Source of the DNA: Amycolatopsis pretoriensis
GTDB lineage: Bacteria > Actinomycetota > Actinomycetes > Mycobacteriales > Pseudonocardiaceae
Length of the DNA stretch: 64,000 nucleotides
Assembly (NCBI RefSeq): GCF_900107925.1
Contig: NZ_FNUJ01000005.1
Span: 248,001 to 312,000 of the forward strand
Direction: 5' to 3'
Part shown: positions 49,366 through 58,841 of the stretch, piece by piece
Layout: each line of letters opens with the position of its first letter
Position numbering within the stretch: position 1 is the first letter of the stretch
Notes under the pieces: generated by a model
What the model was told of the DNA's origin: nothing
The model's database searches: none
The model's input: only the letters and a program-made list of their open reading frames with translations
Position numbers and translations under genes: made by a program

Positions 49366-50972
49366 CCGTCCTCCGTCAGCATTCCGGGCAGTTTCGCGAC
49401 GAACAGGGCACCCGTCTCGCCGTCGCCGGGACCGGCCAGCCAGACGTCGCCGCCGTGGGCGCGCGCGGCCTGGCGGGCGAGCGCCAGCCCGAGGCCGTGG
49501 CCGGGCGCGATCTTCGTCGAGACACCTTCGTCGAACAACGTCCCCCGCAGGTCCTCCGGCACACCGGGCCCACTGTCCACAACGGACAGGTGCAGCGTCC
49601 CGCCCTCGGCCAGCAGGCTGATCTCGACGGTCGCCGGCCGCCGCGGGCCCATCCGGGCGGCGTGCAGGGCGTTGTCGACGAGGTTGCCGATCACGGTGTT
49701 CGCGGCGATCGGGTCGGTCACGGTCGTCGGCACCCAGGTGTCGTCGGCGAGCTTGAGCGTGAGACCTTTTTCCTGCGCCTGCTCGGTTTTCGCGACGAGC
49801 AGCGCCTGCAGGTACGGGTCGGCGACGGCGTCGCCCAGCTCGCTCGGGCGCGCCGACGGCGAGTCCGTCAGCGTCTGCAGGTACTCGACGGCTTCGGTGT
49901 GGTGGCCGAGCTGGAGCAGCCCGTAAAGCGTGTGGAGCCGGTTGGCGAACTCGTGCCGCTGGGCGCGCAGGCCGTCGGACAGCGCGCGGATGCCGTCGAG
50001 CTCGCGGGTGAGCGTGTCGAGGTCCGTGCGGTCGCGGAAGGTCAGCACCGTGCCGATGTCCCGGTCGTCCAGCCGGACCGCGCGGGAATTGACCACCAGG
50101 ACCCGGTTTCCGGCCACCGCAAGCAAGTTGTCGACCGGGCGTCCCTCGGCGACGGCCTTGTGCAGCCGCGGGGAAAGCTCCAGTTCGGACAGACCCGCGC
50201 CGAGCGGGAGTTCGGTGCCGAGCAGGCGTTCGGCTTCGTCGTTGCGCACCGAGACGCGGTTCGCGTCGTCGACGGCGAGCACGCCTTCGCCGATCCCGTG
50301 CAGCACGGCTTCGCGTTCGTAGAGCAATTCGGTCAGCTCGTGCGGTTCGAGGCCGTGCGTGACGCGCCGCAGCCGCCGGTTCAGCAGCGCCGACGCGCCC
50401 GCGCCGAGCAGCAGCGCGCCGCCGGCGAACAGCAGCGTGATCACCAGGAGCCGGTTGAAATCGCCGGTGGGGTCGGCTATTTCGAAGCCGACACTCACTT
50501 CGCCGACCACCCGCCGGTGATCCGGTGTCCAGATCGGCGTCTTGCTGCGGACGGACAGTCCAAGCGTGCCGCTCGCCACGGTGTTGACGTCGTCCAGCCC
50601 GGCGAGCGCCCGGTCGGCCGAGGTGCTGACCTTCTTGCCGATCTCGCTCGGTGTCGGATGCGCCAGCCGGATGCTGTTGTCGTCGGTGATCACGACGAAC
50701 AACGCGTCCGTCCGCTCTCGCACCGCCAACGCGCGTTCCTGGAGCGCGCCACCGGGGATCTTCGCGGCCGTGTCGGCCATGACGACCGGATCGACCGCCA
50801 CCGACTTCGCGATGGCCAGCGCGCGCTCGCCGTACTGCTCGTTGAGCGTCCGGGACAGCAGCACGCTCACCAGCGCGACGCCGATCCCGACCACGAGCAC
50901 GACCACGCCGATCTGCAGCAGCAGCACCTGCCGGCTGAACCGCATGCTCGGGAAGAGCGCCCTCTTTGGCAT
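49362..50972 (-). CDS. Sensor histidine kinase of the DcuS/CitA type
   Basis: The 536-residue kinase has two membrane helices flanking a PDC-type outer sensor domain (about residues 45-175), a PAS domain (about 215-320), the H-box RAQRHEFANRLHTLYGLLQLG in the SPOB form, and N/G boxes NLVDNALHAAR and GHGLGLALARQAARAHGG. It senses an extracytoplasmic ligand, possibly a carboxylate. The ATG at 50972 follows TATGGT and eight bases; a longer frame from 51059 has no homology. Confidence 0.92.
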   Translation of the reverse strand: MPKRALFPSMRFSRQVLLLQIGVVVLVVGIGVALVSVLLSRTLNEQYGERALAIAKSVAVDPVVMADTAAKIPGGALQERALAVRERTDALFVVITDDNSIRLAHPTPSEIGKKVSTSADRALAGLDDVNTVASGTLGLSVRSKTPIWTPDHRRVVGEVSVGFEIADPTGDFNRLLVITLLFAGGALLLGAGASALLNRRLRRVTHGLEPHELTELLYEREAVLHGIGEGVLAVDDANRVSVRNDEAERLLGTELPLGAGLSELELSPRLHKAVAEGRPVDNLLAVAGNRVLVVNSRAVRLDDRDIGTVLTFRDRTDLDTLTRELDGIRALSDGLRAQRHEFANRLHTLYGLLQLGHHTEAVEYLQTLTDSPSARPSELGDAVADPYLQALLVAKTEQAQEKGLTLKLADDTWVPTTVTDPIAANTVIGNLVDNALHAARMGPRRPATVEISLLAEGGTLHLSVVDSGPGVPEDLRGTLFDEGVSTKIAPGHGLGLALARQAARAHGGDVWLAGPGDGETGALFVAKLPGMLTEDG

Positions 50973-50980
50973 GACTGGGG

Positions 50981-50986
50981 ACCATA
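50981..50986 (-). promoter_or_regulatory. Leaderless -10 element TATGGT for the kinase-regulator pair
   Basis: TATGGT, eight bases, then ATG at 50972 on the minus strand. Confidence 0.5.
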
Positions 50987-51139
50987 CCCCCAGGTCAAGC
51001 GCGTGCGCTAAATGAGCAAAACATTCAGAACGCACAGCTCGCGCGGAGAACGTCGACAAGCTTCACGCGGACGCCACGCCTACTTAACGTCCTCTCCCAA
51101 CGCGTGACCCCCACCACGTGACGAAGGAGTCACCTCCCC

Positions 51140-51946
51140 ATGGTCCCCCCACTGATCGAACTCACCGGAGCCACCAAACGGTTCCCGAGCGGGTCCGGTT
51201 CCGTGCACACGGCCGTCCGCGATCTGACCATGACCGTGCAGCCCGGCGAGTTCGTCGCCGTCGTCGGCCCCACGGGGTGCGGCAAGTCGACGACGCTCTC
51301 GCTGGTCTCCGGCCTGCAGCCGCCGTCCGCCGGCCGGGTGCGGGTGAACGGCGAGGACGTGAAGTCCATTCCGGACGGTGTCGGCTACATGTTCCAGACC
51401 GACGCGGTGATGCCGTGGCGGTCGGTGCTCGACAACGTCGCGTCCGGCCCGCGCTTCCGCGGTGCGTCGAAGTCCGAGGCCCGCGCGCAGGCCGTCGACT
51501 GGATCGCCCGCGTCGGGCTCGCCGGGTTCGAGAAGTACTACCCGCACCAGCTCTCCGGCGGCATGCGCAAGCGCGTCGCGCTGGCCCAGACCCTGGTCAC
51601 CAAGCCGAAGATCATGCTGATGGACGAGCCGTTCTCGGCGCTGGACGTCCAGACGCGGGCGCTGATGCAGGACGAGCTGCTGCGCCTGTGGTCCGGTTCG
51701 GGGGCGGCGGTCATCTTCGTGACGCACGACCTCGACGAGGCGATCGCCTTGGCGGACAAGGTCGTCGTGCTGACCACGTCGCCGGCCACCGTGAAGGACG
51801 TCTTCGAGATTCCCCTGGAGCGGCCGCGGAAGGTCGAGGACCTCCGGCTGACCGAGGAGTTCCGCAAGCTCTACGCGGACATCTGGGAATCGCTGCGCAG
51901 CGAGGTCGACAAGGCCCGCGAGAAGGGAGCGAGCAATGTCGCTTGA
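51140..51946 (+). CDS. NitT/TauT-type ABC transporter ATPase
   Basis: The 268-residue ATPase has Walker A GPTGCGKSTTLSL, signature LSGGMRKRVALAQ, Walker B IMLMDEPFSALDVQTR and switch THDLDEAIALADK. The MFQTDAVMPWRSV Q-loop is the mark of nitrate/sulfonate/taurine-type importers. AAGGAG precedes the ATG. It overlaps the permease start by eleven bases and opens a three-gene import operon divergent from the two-component genes. Confidence 0.93.
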   Translation: MVPPLIELTGATKRFPSGSGSVHTAVRDLTMTVQPGEFVAVVGPTGCGKSTTLSLVSGLQPPSAGRVRVNGEDVKSIPDGVGYMFQTDAVMPWRSVLDNVASGPRFRGASKSEARAQAVDWIARVGLAGFEKYYPHQLSGGMRKRVALAQTLVTKPKIMLMDEPFSALDVQTRALMQDELLRLWSGSGAAVIFVTHDLDEAIALADKVVVLTTSPATVKDVFEIPLERPRKVEDLRLTEEFRKLYADIWESLRSEVDKAREKGASNVA

Positions 51947-52820
51947 GACCCCCGCGGCCCCGGCCGCTTCCCTGCCGGTGCTGGAAACCGAGCAGGACAT
52001 CCTGACCAAGGCCAAGCGGGCGACGTCCCGGCGCCGGCGCAACACGTGGCTGCTGCGGCTGGCCCTGGTGGTCGCCTGGCTCGGCAGCTGGGAGCTGACG
52101 GCGACCTACTGGATCGACCCGTTCTTCTACTCGAAGCCGTCCCGCATCTGGGAGCGGCTGGTCGAGTGGATCACCGCCGGGACCGACTTCGGCTCGCTCT
52201 GGTACCAGCTGTGGGTCACCGTCGAGGAAGCCTTGGTCGGCTTCGCCATCGGCGCGGTCGCCGGTGTCATCTTCGGCGTGATCCTCGGCCGCAGCCAGTA
52301 CCTGGCCGACGTGCTCGCGCCGTTCATCAAGGCCGCCAACGCGGTCCCGCGCATCGTGCTCGCCTCGCTGTTCGTCATCTGGTTCGGCCTCGGGCTGGCG
52401 TCGAAGGTCGCCACCGTCGTCGTGCTGGTGTTCTTCGTGGTGTTCTTCAACGCCTTCACCGGCGCCCGCGAGGTGGACCGCAACCTGATCGACAACGCGC
52501 GGATCCTCGGCGCCGGCCGGATGCAGGTGATCAAGGCGATCGTGCTGCCGAGCGCGACGTCGTGGATCTTGTCTTCGCTGCACACCGCGTTCGGCTTCGC
52601 GCTGATCGGTGCGGTCGTCGGCGAGTACGCCGGGTCCAAGGCGGGCATCGGCTTCCTCATCTCGAACGCGCAGGGCACGTTCGACTCGGCGGGCATCTAC
52701 GCCGCCATGATCATCATCACCGTCGTGGCCCTCGTGGCCGAGTGGGGCATCGGAAACCTCGAGAACCGGCTGCTGCGGTGGCGGCCCTCGATGTCCACCT
52801 CCACCCAGACCGTCATCTGA
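51936..52820 (+). CDS. NitT/TauT-type ABC transporter permease
   Basis: The 294-residue permease has about six membrane helices, the coupling loop EVDRNLIDNARILGAGRMQV (the EAA motif of importers) and WELTATYWIDPFFYSKPSRI near the start, as in SsuC/TauC. It forms the channel for the adjacent ATPase. The substrate-binding gene follows after 13 bases. Confidence 0.93.
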   Translation: MSLETPAAPAASLPVLETEQDILTKAKRATSRRRRNTWLLRLALVVAWLGSWELTATYWIDPFFYSKPSRIWERLVEWITAGTDFGSLWYQLWVTVEEALVGFAIGAVAGVIFGVILGRSQYLADVLAPFIKAANAVPRIVLASLFVIWFGLGLASKVATVVVLVFFVVFFNAFTGAREVDRNLIDNARILGAGRMQVIKAIVLPSATSWILSSLHTAFGFALIGAVVGEYAGSKAGIGFLISNAQGTFDSAGIYAAMIIITVVALVAEWGIGNLENRLLRWRPSMSTSTQTVI

Positions 52821-52833
52821 AAGGACCGAATCG

Positions 52834-53883
52834 ATGAGGATTCGCCGAATCGCCGGCGCGCTCACCGCGCTGACCGTGGTGGCGGCGCTGACCACCGCCT
52901 GCCAGGACTCCCGCACCGCCGCGACGGGCGAGGGGGGCAAGCCGAAGGTCACGATCATGGTCGGTGGCCTGGAGAAGGTCATCTACCTGCCCGCCATGCT
53001 CACCCAGCAGCTCGGCAACTTCGCCGCGCAGGGCATCGACGTCGAGCTGCAGAGCGAGCAGTCGGGTGCCAACGCCGAGACCGCGCTCGTCGCCGGGCAG
53101 GTGCAGGGTGTGGTCGGGTTCTACGACCACACGATCGACCTGCAGGCCAAGGACCAGTGCATCAAGAGCGTGGTCCAGCTGGCCAACATCCCGGGCGAGG
53201 CCGAGGTCGTCGGCACCGCGCACGCCGACGCGATCAAGAGCTCGGCCGACTTCAAGGGCAAGAAGCTGGGCGTCACGTCGCTCGGGTCGTCCACGGACTT
53301 CCTGACGAAGGCGCTGGCGGCCAAGGCGGGCGTCGGGGCCGACCAGTACACGCCGGTGAAGGTCGGCGCCGGGCAGACGTTCATCGCCAGCCTGGACAAC
53401 GGCGGCATCGACGGCGGCATGACGACCGACCCGACGATCGCGCAGCTGACCAACACGGGCAAGGCGAAGGTGCTCTACGACCTGCGCACGCCCGAGGGCA
53501 CGAAGGCCGCGCTGGGCGGGCTTTACCCGGCGTCGTCGCTGTACATGAGCTGCGACTTCGTGGACCGCAACAAGGACGCCGTGCAGAAACTGGCCAACGC
53601 CTTCGTGGCCACGCTGAAGTGGATCGGCCAGCACAGCCCGGAGGAGATCGCTGCGAAGATGCCGCCGTCCTACAGCGGTGGCGACAAGGCGCTGTACGTC
53701 AAGTCGGTCAAGGACAGCATCGGGATGTTCAACGGCGACGGCAAGATGGACGCCGACGGCGCGAAGAACGTCCTCGAAGTCCTTTCCAGCTTCTCGAAGA
53801 ACGTGCAGCCGAAGAAGGATTCGATCGACCTGTCGAAGACGTACACGACCGAGTTCGTCGACGCGGCCGCGAAGCAGGGCTAG
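52834..53883 (+). CDS. ABC transporter substrate-binding lipoprotein (NitT/TauT type)
   Basis: The 349-residue protein has a lipoprotein signal with lipobox LTTAC (Cys23), then KVTIMVGGLEKVIYLPAMLTQ, ALVAGQVQGVVGFYDHTIDL and GKKLGVTSLGSSTDFLTKAL, the layout of SsuA/TauA-like binding proteins. It is anchored outside and delivers ligand to the permease. The ligand is not readable; aliphatic sulfonates, nitrate or pyrimidine precursors are all possible for this class. A strong terminator ends the operon. Confidence 0.92.
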   Translation: MRIRRIAGALTALTVVAALTTACQDSRTAATGEGGKPKVTIMVGGLEKVIYLPAMLTQQLGNFAAQGIDVELQSEQSGANAETALVAGQVQGVVGFYDHTIDLQAKDQCIKSVVQLANIPGEAEVVGTAHADAIKSSADFKGKKLGVTSLGSSTDFLTKALAAKAGVGADQYTPVKVGAGQTFIASLDNGGIDGGMTTDPTIAQLTNTGKAKVLYDLRTPEGTKAALGGLYPASSLYMSCDFVDRNKDAVQKLANAFVATLKWIGQHSPEEIAAKMPPSYSGGDKALYVKSVKDSIGMFNGDGKMDADGAKNVLEVLSSFSKNVQPKKDSIDLSKTYTTEFVDAAAKQG

Positions 53884-53923
53884 CAGCCCCGCTCACCTGA
53901 CCGGGCGGTTGGTGAGCGAAATG

Positions 53924-53966
53924 GACCCGTAAAGGCCTCTTTCCCCCGCGGAGGCCTTTACGGGTC
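53924..53966 (+). terminator. Intrinsic terminator of the ABC import operon
   Basis: A 16-base perfect stem (53924-53939 with 53951-53966) is followed by TTTT. Confidence 0.85.
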
Positions 53967-54074
53967 TTTTCGGACAATGGCAAGACCATGCGAAAGTAGC
54001 TACCTTCTTTTTCGCGTTGCTCCAACACTTGGGGAACGGTTTTCCCGGTCCCCCTCGGTGAACGGAGTCCCCGC

Positions 54075-54785
54075 ATGTCCAGAATCCTTTCGTCGCGTGC
54101 TGCCCGCGTCCTCACGGCCGTCGCCGCGGCTGCCGCCGGTCTCGCCGTCTCGGGTACCGCGCACGCGGCTGTCGAGTACGGCTCGCACTTCCACGGCCAC
54201 CAGTTCTCCGGTGGTAACTGGGGCGGTTACGTCAGCTTCGGCAGCTTCACGACGGCGACGGCGAGCTGGACCGAGCCGACCGTGACCTGCCGGTCGAGCA
54301 ACGACCTGTTCGCGCCCTGGGTCGGCATCGACGGCGACGGATCGTCCACAGTGGAGCAGACCGGCGTCGAGACGGACTGCTCGAGCGGCCGTCCGGTGTA
54401 TTCCGCCTGGTACGAGATGTACCCGGCCGCGCCGGTCTACTACAACGTGTCGGTCGGCGCGGGCGACCACATCACCGCGACCGTGACCCGCACGGCCACC
54501 AACACCTACCGGCTGGACCTGTCCGACACGACCAAGGGCTGGACCAAGACGACCACGAAGTCGCTGACGTCGAAGCACGCGTCGGCGGAGGCCATCATCG
54601 AGTCGCCGACCGACTCCTACCCGACCATTTCCGGCGGCATCAAGTTCACCGGCGTCAAGTTCAACGGCACGAACCTGGCCTCGACCAACCCGTCCGCGCT
54701 GAACGCCGACGACCGCGGCACGAACACCTGGATCCCGGGCGCGATCGGCTCGGACGGCCAGAGCTTCACCATTTCGCGCCACTGA
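54075..54785 (+). CDS. Secreted G1-family glutamic peptidase (eqolisin)
   Basis: The 236-residue protein has a Sec signal (VLTAVAAAAAGLAVSGTAHA) and a beta-sandwich with the G1 landmarks: NWGGYVSFGSF, APWVGIDGDGSSTVEQTGVE (with the catalytic Gln), AWYEMYPAAP and the catalytic Glu in SAEAIIESP. It is an acid-acting secreted endopeptidase. GGAGTCC precedes the ATG. It stops one base before the convergent DUF1345 gene. Confidence 0.88.
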   Translation: MSRILSSRAARVLTAVAAAAAGLAVSGTAHAAVEYGSHFHGHQFSGGNWGGYVSFGSFTTATASWTEPTVTCRSSNDLFAPWVGIDGDGSSTVEQTGVETDCSSGRPVYSAWYEMYPAAPVYYNVSVGAGDHITATVTRTATNTYRLDLSDTTKGWTKTTTKSLTSKHASAEAIIESPTDSYPTISGGIKFTGVKFNGTNLASTNPSALNADDRGTNTWIPGAIGSDGQSFTISRH

Positions 54786-54786
54786 C

Positions 54787-55458
54787 TCATTTCAGGTTGT
54801 TGATCGCCCAGGCGACCACCATCACCGCGAGGATGAGTGAAATGACGGCTTGCAGCATCATCGTCAGCTTCGCCCAGATCCGCAGCGGCATGACGTCGGT
54901 GGGGCTGAAGGCGGCCGCGTTGGTGAACGAGAAGTAGAGGTAGTCCAAATAGGACGGTTCCCAGTCCTGGTGCGCCAGGTCCGGGTCGGCCATCTGCGGG
55001 AACTGCAGGTCGGGGAACTCCGCCCGGCCCGCAGCCCGCCGGCCCGGGCCGCCGCGGTCGAACTCCCAGTACCAGAGGGAGAAGGCGACGATGTTCGTCC
55101 AGTAGACGATCCCGCCGGTGACCAGCACGGCCCCGGCGTGGTCGCCGATCGTGCCGGCCGCGATGCGGTAGACGAGCGTGACCGCGGACCCGGCGTTCAC
55201 CGCGGTCACGGCGGCGACGAGCAGCAGCGAGATGACCCGTTCGACGGCGCTGAACTGCGACATCCGGCCCGGGTTGACCAGCAGCAGCGCGACGACGAGC
55301 AGCCCCGAGACGGCGGGCAGCAGCCACCGCGGCTGCAGCGCCATGTCGTCGGGCAGGACGACCTGCAGCACGAGGGTGGCGACGACGACGCCCATCGCGG
55401 GCCAGCGCGTCTCCCCGGAGGTCCGCCGGCGCCAGGCGGGAAGTGCCTCTTCTGTCAC
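54787..55458 (-). CDS. DUF1345-family membrane protein
   Basis: The 223-residue protein has about five to six membrane helices. The end YLYFSFTNAAAFSPTDVMPL followed by a helix (QAVISLILAVMVVAWAINNL) is the conserved DUF1345 signature. The family is of unknown function, sometimes compared with ion channels because of the final pore-like helix. The GTG at 55458 follows TACTTT and six bases. Confidence 0.85.
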   Translation of the reverse strand: MTEEALPAWRRRTSGETRWPAMGVVVATLVLQVVLPDDMALQPRWLLPAVSGLLVVALLLVNPGRMSQFSAVERVISLLLVAAVTAVNAGSAVTLVYRIAAGTIGDHAGAVLVTGGIVYWTNIVAFSLWYWEFDRGGPGRRAAGRAEFPDLQFPQMADPDLAHQDWEPSYLDYLYFSFTNAAAFSPTDVMPLRIWAKLTMMLQAVISLILAVMVVAWAINNLK

Positions 55459-55464
55459 GCGCCC

Positions 55465-55470
55465 AAAGTA
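55465..55470 (-). promoter_or_regulatory. Leaderless -10 element TACTTT for the DUF1345 gene
   Basis: TACTTT, six bases, then GTG at 55458 on the minus strand. Confidence 0.5.
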
Positions 55471-55486
55471 GGACGACCCGGCCCGG

Positions 55487-58396
55487 CTAGCCAGCCGGTG
55501 CCGTCGTCACCTCGCCGGGCAGCTTTCTCGCCACGTCCGTTCTCGACCGCGCGCCCAGCTTCCGCAGCACCTTCGCGACGTGCTGTTCCACTGTGCGCGG
55601 CGAGAGGAACAGCCCGTCCGCGATCTCGCGGTTCGTCCGGCCCTCCGCCAGCATCCGCGCGACTTCGCGTTCTCGCGGCGACAACTCGCTGCCGTACCCG
55701 CGTCGCCCGCGTTGTGAAGGCGCCCACGCGCCGTGCTCCCGCAACTGGTGGCGGCAGCGTCCGGCGTCCCGGGTCGCGCCCAGGTGCTCGTACGCCTCGG
55801 CCGCCGCGGTCAGCTCTTCGACGGCGTCCCGGTTGCCCGCGGCGAGCCGGCACATCGCCGCCCGTTCCCGCATGGCCGTCGCCGGGTACGGCATCGGCAG
55901 CGCCGCGTACCCCGACGCGGCCTCGTCGAACAGCGTCGCCGCGGCCAGGTGCTTGCCGCGTGCCTCCAGCAACACCGCCCGGCCGGCCACCAACGCGGCC
56001 GCGGCGACCGGCGCGTCCCGGTCTTCGATGCCCCGGGCGAACGCCTCGACCACGCTGTCGGCCTCGGGCCAGCGCCCGGCCCGCGCGTACGCCTGCGCCG
56101 CCGCCGGGACCAGCGCCGCCGCCCAGATCCAGACGCCCTTGCGCCCGGCCGCGGCCACCGCCGTGTCGGCCACCGCGCACGCGCCGTCGACGTCGTCGGT
56201 CGCCAGCAGCACCGAGATCAGCACCCCGGCGGCCGACAGCACCACCGGGATCGGCCCGCGGTCCGGCGCGTGCACGCTCGCCGCCGTCAGGTGCCGTTGG
56301 GCGGCAGCGAACTCCCCGCGCACGGCCGCGAGGCCACCGAGCACCAGCGACGACTCCATGACGATCGGGCCGAGTTCCGGATAGCTGTCCCGCAGCTGCT
56401 CGGCCGCTTCGGCGAGGCCGGACCAGCGCCCGCGCACCCAGTCCAGCCGGACGCGGGTGCCCTGGATCAGGCCGATCGCGTACAACGCGCCCGCGTCGGT
56501 CGCCCGCCGGACGCCCTCGGTCACCAGCCGTTCGGCGCGGTCGAGGTGGCCCGCCCACGACTGGCCGTCGGCGAGGTTGCACCACAGCCGGGCCAGCTGG
56601 ACGCGCTCGGCGACCGTGCCGACGGTGTCCGGGAGCGCCTCGAACTCCGCCCACGCCGAGCCGTCGCCGACATGCGACGCCGCCGCGATGCGGTCGGCGG
56701 TCAACGCCAGCCGCAGCTCGGGGTCGTCGAGCCGGTCGTACACCTCGCCCGCGCGGGCGCGCCAGGATTCGTGCCACGACAACGGCGTCAGCCCGTCGAT
56801 CGGCTGGGCGAGCAGCGTGATCCCGCGCGCGGCGAGGTCGGGCCGGTCGGTCAGCTCGCCGACCGCGCGCTCGACCTCGAGGCGCCCGCGGCCGAGGCCG
56901 CCGATGGTCCGGACCTGCAGCATGCCGAGGCTCAGCCGGATCGAGCCGCGCACCGACGGCGGCAGCGTCACCTCTTCGAGGACGCGCTGCAGCGTGCCGA
57001 TCACGTCGGGGCGGAAGCCCCGCAGCGCGACCTGGCTCAGCTTGCCGGCGACGCGCCCGACGTCGGACTCCGCCGGGCCGGGTTCGGCGAGCACCGACTG
57101 CAGGAGGTCGATCGCGCGGGACGTCTCGCCGCGGGTGACGGCCTCGTCCGCGGCGGCTTCGGCGTAGTGGCGCCACTGGTCGACGCGGCCGGCCGCGCGG
57201 GAGTGGCGGGCCAGCAGCGTGAGTGGCGGGGACGGTTGCGCGGCGAGCACGCGGATCGCCTGCGCGTGCAGCAACGCGCGTTCGGGCCCGCTCACGGTGT
57301 CGTAGACCGCCTTGCGCGCCAACGGGTGCCGGAAGCCGTACTTGCTGTCGCCGACTTCGCCGAGCACGCCGCCGGACAACGCGGCGAGCAACGCCGTGCG
57401 GAGAGCGTCGTCGGCCAGGCCGGCGAGTTCGCCGAGCACGGCGGCTTCGGCGCCGACGCCGAGCACCGCGGCCGCGCCCGCCAGCAGCACGGCCGGCCCG
57501 GGCAGCGCGGCCAGCCGTTCGGTGACGGCTTCCCGCAGCAGCACCGGCACTTCGAGGTTCTCCAGCATCCGGTCGGACAGCACTTCGCCGACCGGCAGCC
57601 GCTCGGCCGCCTCGCGCAGGGCCCGCAGGGTTTCCTCGGTCACGAACGGGATCCCGGCGGTGCACTCGTGCAGCTTCGCCGCGAACTCGTCGGTGACGCG
57701 GGGCAGTTCGAGGATTTCGACCGCGAGCTCGCGCACGGCCGCGACGTCGAGCGCGCCGAGCGCGACCCGCGCGGAGTGCACGGCCGGGTCGGTCCGGAAG
57801 GGCGCGCCGAGCGGGCCGGGCCGCACGTCGGTCGCCGACCGGTAGGTGGCCACCACCGCCAGCTCCGGCGGCATCGAGCCGGCGAGGAACCGCATGAGGT
57901 CACGGGTGTCTTCGTCGGCCCACTGGAGGTCGTCGATCAGCACGAGTGTGGGCCCGCAGGCCTGCAGGACTTCCCGCACCGCCCGGAAGACGCGGTGGCG
58001 TTCGGCAACGGGGTCGGCGAGTGGTTCAGGCCGCGGGGGAAGCGCTTCCGCGAGCTCCGGCAGTAACGGCCGCAGCACGCCGGCGACCGGGCTGAGCGGG
58101 CCGAGTTGCGCGTCGCCGACCTCGCGAAGCGCTTCCAGGACGGGCCCGTAGGGAAAGGGTTCCCGCAGCGGCTGGCAGGCGCCGGTGAGCACGCGGCCGC
58201 CGTCGAACTCCTTGCGGCGCCCGATCTCCGCGAGCAGCCGGGTGCGGCCCATGCCCGGCTCGCCCTCGATGAGCACGGCGGCCGGGCGCCGCTTGAGCAC
58301 ATCGACGATCGTGTCGAGCTCGGTGTCGCGCCCGGTCAGCCGGGCGGGTCCCGACCGGACGCTCACCGAGGTGGGGCGGGGAGCCGTGAGCCACAT
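55487..58396 (-). CDS. Large LuxR-family (LAL-type) AAA regulator
   Basis: The 969-residue protein has an AAA_16 domain with LIEGEPGMGRTRLLAEIG (Walker A with Arg in place of the usual Lys) and LVLIDDLQWADEDTRDL (Walker B), a long TPR-like helical middle and a C-terminal LuxR HTH (SPREREVARMLAEGRTNREI, then SPRTVEQHV). LAL regulators activate secondary metabolism or uptake genes after sensing a ligand through the helical region. GGAGG lies seven bases before the ATG at 58396; the longer frame upstream is not supported. Confidence 0.92.
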   Translation of the reverse strand: MWLTAPRPTSVSVRSGPARLTGRDTELDTIVDVLKRRPAAVLIEGEPGMGRTRLLAEIGRRKEFDGGRVLTGACQPLREPFPYGPVLEALREVGDAQLGPLSPVAGVLRPLLPELAEALPPRPEPLADPVAERHRVFRAVREVLQACGPTLVLIDDLQWADEDTRDLMRFLAGSMPPELAVVATYRSATDVRPGPLGAPFRTDPAVHSARVALGALDVAAVRELAVEILELPRVTDEFAAKLHECTAGIPFVTEETLRALREAAERLPVGEVLSDRMLENLEVPVLLREAVTERLAALPGPAVLLAGAAAVLGVGAEAAVLGELAGLADDALRTALLAALSGGVLGEVGDSKYGFRHPLARKAVYDTVSGPERALLHAQAIRVLAAQPSPPLTLLARHSRAAGRVDQWRHYAEAAADEAVTRGETSRAIDLLQSVLAEPGPAESDVGRVAGKLSQVALRGFRPDVIGTLQRVLEEVTLPPSVRGSIRLSLGMLQVRTIGGLGRGRLEVERAVGELTDRPDLAARGITLLAQPIDGLTPLSWHESWRARAGEVYDRLDDPELRLALTADRIAAASHVGDGSAWAEFEALPDTVGTVAERVQLARLWCNLADGQSWAGHLDRAERLVTEGVRRATDAGALYAIGLIQGTRVRLDWVRGRWSGLAEAAEQLRDSYPELGPIVMESSLVLGGLAAVRGEFAAAQRHLTAASVHAPDRGPIPVVLSAAGVLISVLLATDDVDGACAVADTAVAAAGRKGVWIWAAALVPAAAQAYARAGRWPEADSVVEAFARGIEDRDAPVAAAALVAGRAVLLEARGKHLAAATLFDEAASGYAALPMPYPATAMRERAAMCRLAAGNRDAVEELTAAAEAYEHLGATRDAGRCRHQLREHGAWAPSQRGRRGYGSELSPREREVARMLAEGRTNREIADGLFLSPRTVEQHVAKVLRKLGARSRTDVARKLPGEVTTAPAG

Positions 58397-58841
58397 GACG
58401 CGCCCTCCTCGACCTACCGGGGTGTGCGCGGAGCCTAAGCAGCGCTCGACGCTCCGTAAACCATTTACCGAATAGGTGGTCGGTACCGCCGTCACACGTC
58501 CGCCTACTCGCTGTCACCGGTTTGCCGCGGGATCCGCTGGCCCGGCGTCACCGCGCGTGCGAAACGTCGGCGTTTCGCACGATCCGGCGGTGCTTAACAC
58601 GTTCAGGGTGGCGAGGCGGCTACCGAAAGTAGTGTCCGGAAACCCTACTTAAGGACCTGTCCGACCGGGTGACAGACCATGGTCGAGACCGCTTGGAGCA
58701 GGGGATTCGTCCGGGGTGAATGCGTATACCCATTCGCCGGGCGCCCGGATTGCACCGTAACGCCCACTGCGGGGACGCTCACCCGGGGGAGTACCACTGC
58801 GTGGCCGGTGCAGAGCCGCGCGTAACCACCTAGGGAGAAGC
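58397..58841. other. Spacer between LuxR regulator and streptogrisin gene
   Basis: These 445 bases contain no gene. The only structure I find is the inverted repeat at 58557-58580. Both flanking genes must have their promoters here. Confidence 0.45.
58557..58580. promoter_or_regulatory. Perfect inverted repeat, candidate operator
   Basis: GTGCGAAACG, a TCGG centre, then CGTTTCGCAC. It sits between the divergent regulator and secreted-protease genes. Confidence 0.5.

Noticed and set aside
55733..58066. 777-codon plus-strand frame inside the LuxR gene
   Set aside because: Antisense shadow of the LAL regulator; no domain and Arg/Gly/His-rich composition.
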